From Devosia sp. FJ2-5-3 (GTDB taxonomy: Bacteria; Pseudomonadota; Alphaproteobacteria; Rhizobiales; Devosiaceae), in NCBI RefSeq assembly GCF_029201545.1, contig NZ_CP104007.1, forward strand, positions 372,001-436,000: a stretch of 64,000 nt of DNA, written 5' to 3'. The position numbers were made by a program, and so were the translations under genes. Shown here piece after piece: positions 58,114 through 64,000 of the stretch (positions are counted from its first letter, which is position 1; every line of letters begins with the position of its first letter). The notes beneath the pieces were generated by a model, which was not told where the DNA came from, searched no databases, and saw only the letters and a list, made by a program, of their open reading frames with translations.

Positions 58114-59466
58114 TCACACCGCCAGCGAGTGCCTTGCGGTGCCGGCGGCGAGATAGGTGTCGAACAGGGCGGCAATCGTGCGGACGAAGGGCTTTCCCGT
58201 TTCGGTCACCACAAAGCGGTCGCCCGCCATCGCGGTGAGGCCATCCCTATCGGTCAGTGCGAGCAGCCGCGCTTCGTCCATCAGCGCCTTGCCGGCCGCG
58301 CCGAAGCGGGAGACATCGCCGGGGGCGAGTGTGAACCGGCACAAAAGCGCGGATATGGCTTCCGCGCGCAGCCGGTCGACCGGGTTCAATGCAAAGCCGC
58401 GCGCCACGGCCACGCCGCCGTCGCGCACGGCGCGGGAATAGTCGCCCGTGGCGGTGATGTTCTGGATATAGCCCTGCGGCAATTGCCCGATGGCCGAGGC
58501 GCCCAGACCGATCAGCGCATCGGCGGCATCGTCGGTGTAGCCCTGAAAATTGCGCCGGAGTGTTCCGGTGCGCGCGGCGATGGCAAGGCTGTCGTCAGGC
58601 ATTGCGAAGTGATCGAAGCCGATCGGCTCCATGCCACCTTGGGCCAAGAGGTTAGCCGCCAATTGCGCCTGGGCGAAGCGGACAAATTTGTCGGGCAGCG
58701 CTTCTTCCGGGATCATTTTCTGGTGCGTTTTCATCCAGGGCACATGGGCATAGCCGAAAAGCGCTGCCCGGTCGGGATTGAGCGACAGCGCAGCCTCAAT
58801 GGTCCTGGCGAGACCCGCTTCGGTCTGGAAGGGCAGGCCATAGAGCAGGTCGAGATTGACCGAGCGCACGCCGCGCGCCCGCATGGCCTCGACCACGCCA
58901 CGCGTGTCCTCAAAGCTCTGCAGCCTATTGATGGCCTTTTGCACTCTTGGGTCGAAATCCTGCACGCCGATGCTGGCGCGGGTCAGCCCGAACGCGGCCA
59001 TGGCATCGTAGCGCCCGGCGTCGATGTCGTTGGGGTCGATCTCGATGCTGATTTCCGCGTCACTTGCGAGGGTGAAGCGCTCATCGAGCCGCGTGCGTAG
59101 CGCCAGGAGGTCGGCGGGCCTGAGCAGCGTTGGCGAGCCGCCGCCGAGGTGGATCGCGGTCATCAATCCGCGGCCCTCAAGCTGGGCCGACACCCAGTCG
59201 ATCTCCGCGTGGAGCGCGACGAGGTAGTCGGCGATCGGTTCATAGCGCAGCGTGTGCTTGGTGTGGCAGCCGCAGAACCAGCACAGCCGGTCGCAATAGG
59301 GGATGTGCAGATAAAGCGAGATCGTCGCTTCCGCAGGCAGGCCTTTCAGCCAGCCGGCATATGTCGAATTGGTCACGCCGGCATGGAAATGGGGCGCGGT
59401 GGGGTAGCTGGTATAGCGCGGCACGGGCGTCGAATAGCGCGCGATGAGGTCGGTCGAAATGGTCAA
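58114..59466 (-). CDS. hemN: oxygen-independent coproporphyrinogen III oxidase HemN
   Basis: A 450-residue radical-SAM enzyme that decarboxylates coproporphyrinogen III to protoporphyrinogen IX without oxygen. The cluster motif is CDRLCWFCGC (Cys-x3-Cys-x2-Cys, followed by another Cys), after YLHIPY. SAM-binding GGGSPT and the substrate-side RYTSYPTAPHF near the N-terminus, both typical of true HemN, are present. The start is TTG at 59466, overlapping the upstream stop as TTGA, with GGAAGGA 7 nt before it. An FNR-type box precedes the operon. Confidence 0.94.
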   Translation of the reverse strand: MTISTDLIARYSTPVPRYTSYPTAPHFHAGVTNSTYAGWLKGLPAEATISLYLHIPYCDRLCWFCGCHTKHTLRYEPIADYLVALHAEIDWVSAQLEGRGLMTAIHLGGGSPTLLRPADLLALRTRLDERFTLASDAEISIEIDPNDIDAGRYDAMAAFGLTRASIGVQDFDPRVQKAINRLQSFEDTRGVVEAMRARGVRSVNLDLLYGLPFQTEAGLARTIEAALSLNPDRAALFGYAHVPWMKTHQKMIPEEALPDKFVRFAQAQLAANLLAQGGMEPIGFDHFAMPDDSLAIAARTGTLRRNFQGYTDDAADALIGLGASAIGQLPQGYIQNITATGDYSRAVRDGGVAVARGFALNPVDRLRAEAISALLCRFTLAPGDVSRFGAAGKALMDEARLLALTDRDGLTAMAGDRFVVTETGKPFVRTIAALFDTYLAAGTARHSLAV

Positions 59467-59897
59467 TTGGCGATCCTTCCCTGAGGGGGTGCGAAGAGAC
59501 GCAGCCATTCGCGCTCGGTCGCCACGTGGCGACGCATGCTGTCGAAAAAAGACCGCAGCAGATAGCCGAGCGCATCGGGAGAAGGCCGAGCCTCGCCGCG
59601 CATCATGGCGCGCAGAGCGTCGGCAACTTCCGCGGCGGCGGCGGCGTCTATCGCGTGAGCCGTCCCGCGCCTTTCCACGGCTTCGGGGGCGCTGGCCAAA
59701 AGGGGAAAGAGAAGGACGCGCTCGGCGGCCTGCAGCTTTTTCAAAGAGGGTTCGAGCCGCTCGATGAGATGATGGCAAAGGGCGGCATCGATCCGGCTGG
59801 GCAGGGCATCGGCCAGGGTTTCGAGCCCCTCGCAGAGCGCCAGCATGTCATCATAGGCTGCGTTCAGCGCGCCTCTATCGGCCCCAGGCATGGCCAT
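59463..59897 (-). CDS. hemerythrin-like helical protein coupled to hemN
   Basis: A 144-residue all-helical protein. Segments ALCHHLIERLEPSLKKLQAAERVLLFPLL and SMRRHVATEREWLRLF resemble hemerythrin HHE helices (the E--LFP turn especially), but only some of the His/Glu iron ligands can be placed, so it may be a degenerate hemerythrin. The ATG at 59897 has GGAG 7 nt upstream. The stop overlaps the hemN start, so the pair is translated together. An oxygen- or NO-sensing or buffering role beside an oxygen-sensitive enzyme is plausible (inference). Confidence 0.65.
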   Translation of the reverse strand: MAMPGADRGALNAAYDDMLALCEGLETLADALPSRIDAALCHHLIERLEPSLKKLQAAERVLLFPLLASAPEAVERRGTAHAIDAAAAAEVADALRAMMRGEARPSPDALGYLLRSFFDSMRRHVATEREWLRLFAPPQGRIAN

Positions 59898-59959
59898 TCT
59901 CGTGCTCCGCACCAGGACAATTCCTGATGCTCAGCTAACACGGGCCTGAGGAGCGGCCC

Positions 59960-59973
59960 TTGACCAGGATCAA
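59960..59973 (-). promoter_or_regulatory. FNR/FixK-type box upstream of the hemerythrin-hemN operon
   Basis: TTGACCAGGATCAA fits TTGAY-N4-RTCAA exactly. It lies about 63 bp before the first start codon, where an activator would stand. hemN is a known FnrL/FixK target in alphaproteobacteria. Confidence 0.85.
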
Positions 59974-60014
59974 GCCGCGAGGAGGTCATCGCGACGGGCA
60001 GCGCCGCCGGGGAT

Positions 60015-60389
60015 TTACTCGGTCAGCCCGCTCGGATTGTAGAGTCGCAACGGTCGAATTTCATAGGAGCCGCCATCGGGATTGGCCTTGGCCAGGTCGC
60101 GCGCGAAATCCAGCGCCTCGTCCATGTTCGCGCAATCGGCGACGTAAAAGCCCAAAAACTGTTCCTTGGTCTCGGCGAAAGGGCCATCGAAGACCACAGG
60201 CTCGCCCGAGGATTTGCGCAGGGTCTTGGCTTCGTCGGTGTTCCAGAGCCGCACGACTGGCCCCAGCTTGCCCTTTTCGCTCATGCGCGACTGTACCGCA
60301 CCGAGGCGTTCCATGCAGGCCGCGTCTTCCTCCGGTGTCCACCGGGAGACGGCTCTCTCGTCATTGTAGCACAAAATGGCATAGAGCAT
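60015..60389 (-). CDS. YciI-family protein
   Basis: A 124-residue YCII-related protein beginning MLYAILCYNDERAVSRWTPEE, with VFDGPFAETKEQFLGFYVADC and SYEIRPLRLYNPSG. These small ferredoxin-like dimers are widespread, often near ECF sigma factors, and no general function is known. It is monocistronic here. Confidence 0.9.
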   Translation of the reverse strand: MLYAILCYNDERAVSRWTPEEDAACMERLGAVQSRMSEKGKLGPVVRLWNTDEAKTLRKSSGEPVVFDGPFAETKEQFLGFYVADCANMDEALDFARDLAKANPDGGSYEIRPLRLYNPSGLTE

Positions 60390-60452
60390 GGGGCCCCTCC
60401 TCCGATTTGAGAGGGAACTATTGCGTCATAGAAGGCTGAAAATCCAGTCCGA

Positions 60453-61319
60453 TCACGGCTCGGGCGTCACCTTTGGCCGTGCGATGGTGGCCGTGGCGCC
60501 GATTGAGGCGAAGATGATCGCGGCCATGCCGGCCAATTGCATGGCGCTCAGCCGCTCCCCCAGAATGACGAGGCCGGACAGGGCGGCGAGGGCCGGCTGA
60601 CCGCTCATCAGAATGCCGAAGAGGCGCGAGGGAATTTTGGGCAGCGCGACCATGTCGAGCGCATAGGGAATGGCGCTCGACAGCAGCGCGACGCCGAGGC
60701 CGAGCGGCCAGATGGCCGGATCGAGGAGGGCCGTTCCGGCCTCGGCAATGCCGAAGGGCAGGGCGATGATGGCGGCCGTGCCGACGCCGAGCGCGGCGAT
60801 ATGGGGGCCGCCGCCCGTCCCGGCGCGCTGGCCGAAGACGATATAGCCGGCCCAGCAGGCGCCGGCGCAGAGCGCCAGCACAATGCCGATGAGGGAAACA
60901 TCGCCATCAAAGCCGCTCCAGGGCAGCAGCAGGGCAAAACCGCCCACGGCCAGCACGATCCAGAAAAAGTCGAGCGGGCGCCGCGCCCCGAACAGCGCCA
61001 CGGCCAGTGGGCCGGTAAATTCCAGTGCCACCGCCAGGCCGAGCGGAATATGGAAGAGGGCGGAGTAAAAGAAGAGGTTCATCGAGCCCATGGCCACGCC
61101 ATAGAGCAGCACCGCGCGCTTTTGCCGTCCGTCCGGCCGATATCGCCAGGGACGGAAGACGATGACCAGCACCAGTGCGGCAAGGGTCAGGCGCAGGGCC
61201 GTTGCCCCGGATGCCCCTACCAGCGGAAACAGCATTTTGGCAAAGCTCGCCCCGGTCTGGGTGAAAACCATGCCGAGCGTGACGAGAAGAACGGGAACAA
61301 GAATGGTCTGGGGCCGCAC
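60453..61319 (-). CDS. EamA-family (DMT superfamily) transporter, RhtA-like
   Basis: A 288-residue membrane protein with ten helices in two EamA repeats. The pattern FYSALFHIPLGLAVALEFTGPLAVALFGARRP closely resembles RhtA, the threonine/homoserine exporter. It is therefore probably an amino-acid or metabolite exporter. No regulator is adjacent. A repeat region follows upstream (61320-61601). Confidence 0.88.
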   Translation of the reverse strand: MRPQTILVPVLLVTLGMVFTQTGASFAKMLFPLVGASGATALRLTLAALVLVIVFRPWRYRPDGRQKRAVLLYGVAMGSMNLFFYSALFHIPLGLAVALEFTGPLAVALFGARRPLDFFWIVLAVGGFALLLPWSGFDGDVSLIGIVLALCAGACWAGYIVFGQRAGTGGGPHIAALGVGTAAIIALPFGIAEAGTALLDPAIWPLGLGVALLSSAIPYALDMVALPKIPSRLFGILMSGQPALAALSGLVILGERLSAMQLAGMAAIIFASIGATATIARPKVTPEP

Positions 61320-61463
61320 GGCTTGGGCTCGAAGGAAGGGACAGGCAGGCTCTATCAGGGTTTTGAGGGAATGCCCATTGGTCCGACAGCGGGGGTTCTA
61401 CGGCGAAGAGGTCTGGGATGGAGAGGAAGTGTCGGAGCGGCCCCCATCCATCCTGGCTCCCAT

Positions 61464-61580
61464 CCCCCCACCCTCAATCCCTCCCCGCGAGGGGGAGGGA
61501 GGCCGGCCGGTTCTCTTGACGAGAAGTTGCCCCACCCACGGACGGGCTCCTCCCCCTCCCAGGGGGAGGCCGGGTGGGGG
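61464..61580. repeat. two-armed GC-rich repeat element
   Basis: The left side (cccccaccctcaatccctcc) and right side (ggaggccgggtggggg) are inverted relatives of the arms at 15.4 and 27 kb; inside, CTCCCCCTCCCAGGGGGAG forms a local hairpin. It fills most of the 282-bp gap between the EamA gene and the GFA gene. I see no gene there. Confidence 0.65.
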
Positions 61581-61601
61581 TCTACCCTCACGCAGGCCTG
61601 C

Positions 61602-61976
61602 CTAGTGAAACAGCCCCGTCCCGCCCGAATCCGCCTGCTTTACCCGCGCCCGGTCCAGCACGGCAGGCTCGAGCAGCCGTGCATTGATCCCCAGGCGGTC
61701 CCGGCTTTCGGCGCGGGGGTACCAATGGGTGACGCAGCCGCAATGGGCGCAGCGGTGGAAATCGATGTGCCTGCCGTTCCAGGCATAGGTGTCGGTCGGC
61801 TGGGCCGAAAGGATGGTGACCTCGGCCTTTGTATAATAGGCCCAGAGCGTGCCATAGCGCCGGCAAAGGCTGCAATTGCAGTGAGTGACTTCCGCTGGTG
61901 CGCGGGAGAGGCGCAGCGTTACCGCTCCGCAATGGCAGGTGGCGGAGATGCCTTCTTCCTCGTCCGATTGCGCCAT
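61602..61976 (-). CDS. GFA-family (CENP-V/GFA domain) protein
   Basis: A 124-residue zinc-binding protein. Cysteine pairs CHCG (about residues 14-17), CNCSLC (about 34-39) and CAHCG (about 77-81) make the Gfa zinc sites. Starting at ATG 61976 after GGGAGGA is better than 62000. It is related to but distinct from the GFA protein at 39213. Divergent from the aldo/keto reductase; substrate unknown. Confidence 0.9.
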   Translation of the reverse strand: MAQSDEEEGISATCHCGAVTLRLSRAPAEVTHCNCSLCRRYGTLWAYYTKAEVTILSAQPTDTYAWNGRHIDFHRCAHCGCVTHWYPRAESRDRLGINARLLEPAVLDRARVKQADSGGTGLFH

Positions 61977-62072
61977 GAAAATCCTCCCGATGGTGTCCAA
62001 GCCATAAAGCCAGATTGACCCAAATGGCGCAATTCTTTAGCCCTGTAGAGAAGAACAAAGGAGGAATGCCCG

Positions 62073-63134
62073 ATGGAGTATCGCTATCTCGGCCGTTCAG
62101 GCCTGAAAGTCTCGGTTCTCACCATGGGCACGATGACTTTTGGCGGCAGCGAGCGGATCGGCCACACCGATCTGGCGGGCGCGGCGCGCCAGGTCGACCT
62201 CTGCCTCGATGCCGGCATCAATCTCTACGACACCGCCAATGTCTATAACGCCGGGGTCTCCGAGGAAATTCTCGGAGCCGTGCTGAAGGAGAACGGGCGG
62301 CGGCAGAAGGCGCTGGTCGCCACCAAGGTGCGTTTCAAGATGGGCGAGGGGCCCAATCAGATCGGGCTGTCGCGTCACCACATCATCGAGCAATGCAAAG
62401 CCAGCCTCAAGCGCCTCCAGACCGATGTCATCGATCTCTATCAGGTCCATGAATGGGATGGGATGACGCCGATCGAGGAAACGATGGAAGCGCTCGATAC
62501 GCTCGTGCGCCATGGCCATGTCCGCTATATCGGCTGCTCGAACTATTCGGGCTGGCATATCATGAAGGCGCTGATGGCGGCCGACAGGCGGCAGGGCGAG
62601 CGCTTCGTCTCCCAGCAGATCCATTATTCGCTCCATAGTCGCGACGCCGAATATGAGCTGGTGCCCATTTCGCAGGACCAGGGCCTGGGTATCCTCATCT
62701 GGTCGCCGTTGGCGGGCGGGCTGCTTTCGGGGAAATATCGCCGCGATGGCGGGCCCGAGAGCGGGCGGCATGTCGGTGGGTTCCGCGAGCCGCCGGTCTA
62801 TGACTGGGAAAAACTCTACAACGTCATCGACGCAATCGTCGGCATAGCCGAGAACCGCGGCGTGTCGGGCGCGCAGATCGCGCTGAGCTGGCTGTTGGGG
62901 CGGCCCGGCGTCACCTCGGCGATCATTGGAGGGCGCAATGAAGAGCAGTTCCGCGACAATATCGCAGCAACAAGTCTTGTGCTGAGCGCCGAAGAGCGGG
63001 CAAGACTGGACGCCGTGAGCCGCCCGCCGCTGCTCTATCCATATTGGCATCAATCCTTTTCCGCCCAGGACCGTCTGGGTCCGGCGGACCGCGATCTCAT
63101 CGCTCCCTATGCAGAGGAATTCAAGCGTGGCTGA
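62073..63134 (+). CDS. aldo/keto reductase
   Basis: A 353-residue NADPH-dependent oxidoreductase. Catalytic Asp and Tyr lie in NLYDTANVYNAGVSEEIL, Lys in ALVATKVRF, and the His position in DLYQVHEWDG; the C-terminal NADP-binding part has PGVTSAIIGGRNEEQF. It resembles AKR families that include voltage-channel-beta-like and YajO-type enzymes. AGGAGG-like sequence precedes the ATG. It overlaps the FAH-family gene. Confidence 0.92.
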   Translation: MEYRYLGRSGLKVSVLTMGTMTFGGSERIGHTDLAGAARQVDLCLDAGINLYDTANVYNAGVSEEILGAVLKENGRRQKALVATKVRFKMGEGPNQIGLSRHHIIEQCKASLKRLQTDVIDLYQVHEWDGMTPIEETMEALDTLVRHGHVRYIGCSNYSGWHIMKALMAADRRQGERFVSQQIHYSLHSRDAEYELVPISQDQGLGILIWSPLAGGLLSGKYRRDGGPESGRHVGGFREPPVYDWEKLYNVIDAIVGIAENRGVSGAQIALSWLLGRPGVTSAIIGGRNEEQFRDNIAATSLVLSAEERARLDAVSRPPLLYPYWHQSFSAQDRLGPADRDLIAPYAEEFKRG

Positions 63135-63810
63135 TTTCGTCTTTTCCCCTCCCGCCGTGGTAACCATTCCCGTTGCGGGTGGCGGGCTGTTCCCCGTTCG
63201 CCGCGTGTTCTGCGTCGGTCGCAATTATGCCGAGCATGCCCGCGAGATGGGCAATGACGAGCGCGATCCGCCCTTCTTCTTCACCAAGCCCGCCGATGCG
63301 GTGGTGACAGGGGGAAAAGATATCCCCTACCCACCCCAGACGAGCGATTTTCATCACGAGATCGAACTGGTCGTCGCCATCGGCAAGGGCGGGGCCAATA
63401 TCGCCCCCGAAAATGCCCAAGGGCATATTTTCGGCTATGCCGCCGGGCTCGACATGACGCGGCGCGATCTCCAGGCGCTCGCCAAGAAGTCGGGCCGCCC
63501 ATGGGACATGGCCAAGGGCTTTGATTCTTCCGCGCCCATCGGCGATATCGCGCCAGTTTCGTCCATCGGTCATCCGGCAGATGGGGCGATCACGCTCGAC
63601 GTCAATGGTGTTAACCGGCAGCGCGGAATGCTGTCGGAAATGACCTGGGATGTGAATAGTGTGCTGACCGATCTGTCACGTTACGTGACCCTGGCGCCGG
63701 GTGATATCATCATGACCGGCACGCCTGCCGGGGTAGGTGCGGTGGTTCGCGGTGACCTCCTCGAAGGCCGCATCGAGGGCATCGGAACGGTCACGGCGAG
63801 GATCGGCTGA
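63127..63810 (+). CDS. fumarylacetoacetate hydrolase-family protein
   Basis: A 227-residue FAH-fold hydrolase with VFCVGRNYAEHAREMG, PPFFFTKPADAVV, the metal-binding HHEIELVVAIG, and MTGTPAGVGAV near the end. The size matches single-domain members acting on acylpyruvates or related 2-keto acids. GTG at 63127, 8 nt before the end of the aldo/keto reductase gene, has AGAGGA upstream; in-frame ATG 63109 is less likely. The stop overlaps the next start as TGATG. Confidence 0.9.
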   Translation: MADFVFSPPAVVTIPVAGGGLFPVRRVFCVGRNYAEHAREMGNDERDPPFFFTKPADAVVTGGKDIPYPPQTSDFHHEIELVVAIGKGGANIAPENAQGHIFGYAAGLDMTRRDLQALAKKSGRPWDMAKGFDSSAPIGDIAPVSSIGHPADGAITLDVNGVNRQRGMLSEMTWDVNSVLTDLSRYVTLAPGDIIMTGTPAGVGAVVRGDLLEGRIEGIGTVTARIG

Positions 63811-64000
63811 TGCCGGTCTGGTCGTCCCAACAGGATGCGGCGCTGGTCGCCGTGTCCAATTGGCTCAAGGATCGGAACGGGCCCCAGGTGTTCCGGCTCT
63901 TCGGTTGGGCCGGAACGGGAAAATCCACCCTCGCCGTGCATCTGGCGCAGGATATCCGCTCAGTCAAATACGCAGCCTTCACCGGCAAGGCGGCCCTCGT
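63810..64000 (+). CDS. ATP-dependent RecD-like DNA helicase, N-terminal fragment
   Basis: The first 63 codons, cut by the window end. WSSQQDAALVAVSNWLKD is the Q-motif region, and FRLFGWAGTGKSTLAVHLAQ holds Walker A (GWAGTGKST, about residues 32-40), followed by YAAFTGKAALV (motif Ia). This pattern is typical of the AAA_30/RecD2-like superfamily 1 helicases of alphaproteobacteria. The start overlaps the FAH-family stop. Confidence 0.82.
   Translation, partial: MPVWSSQQDAALVAVSNWLKDRNGPQVFRLFGWAGTGKSTLAVHLAQDIRSVKYAAFTGKAAL

Overview
The window looks like ordinary chromosome from a GC-rich alphaproteobacterium of the order Hyphomicrobiales, probably near Devosia. This is an inference from several signs: a ChrR/ECF sigma pair of the singlet-oxygen type, an FnrL/FixK-type box before hemN, UgpC-type sugar ABC transporters, DUF993, a Tct transporter, and many short GC-rich palindromic repeats between genes. 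Genus assignment is not certain. I saw no prophage, insertion sequence, CRISPR array, rRNA or clearly broken gene. One tRNA gene is present.

Layout. 0-2.7 kb: end of a trehalose/glycogen operon (partial glgX, an isochorismatase-type hydrolase, treZ). 2.9-5.9 kb: a MacAB/Lol-like three-gene export operon. 6.1-10.8 kb: DUF2177, the anti-sigma factor ChrR with its ECF sigma factor, and three flanking genes (FAD oxidoreductase, DUF1365, SDR) whose upstream regions share a promoter-like pattern with an 18-nt spacer. 11-15.1 kb: pepT, a chain-length-determinant protein whose C-terminal kinase-like domain has lost its Walker A lysine, and a PadR regulator. 15.5-19.4 kb: a large FAD/Fe-S dehydrogenase and a LysR regulator. 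19.9-27 kb: a sugar ABC operon with two Gfo/Idh/MocA oxidoreductases, then an alpha/beta hydrolase behind a terminator-like hairpin. 27.5-31.5 kb: tctCBA with a TetR gene. 31.7-36 kb: a TauE/SafE permease and a Gfo/Idh, DUF993, sugar-isomerase operon. 36-40.4 kb: housekeeping genes and tRNA-Leu(CAG). 40.4-58 kb: an exopolysaccharide locus. 58.1-64 kb: hemN with a hemerythrin-like partner, small enzymes, an exporter, and the start of a RecD-like helicase.

How the genes fit together. The exopolysaccharide locus has the full Wzx/Wzy set: priming glycosylphosphotransferase, two related GT2 enzymes, a WecG-family transferase, a polysaccharide deacetylase, flippase, polymerase, and a GumC-like chain-length protein without a kinase domain. 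In its middle is a co-directional six-gene block: PrmC-like methyltransferase, GNAT-like protein, AsnB-type amidotransferase, acyl carrier protein, AMP-forming ligase and NadE-like ammonia ligase. This looks like a carrier-protein system that makes an acyl, aminoacyl or amide decoration for the polymer. It is the best candidate here for an incompletely described system.

The sugar ABC operon and the Gfo/Idh-DUF993-isomerase operon share a 14-bp dyad (TAACY-N4-RGTKA) placed like a repressor operator. A similar site lies upstream of tctC. This suggests one unidentified regulator joins uptake and catabolism of related substrates.
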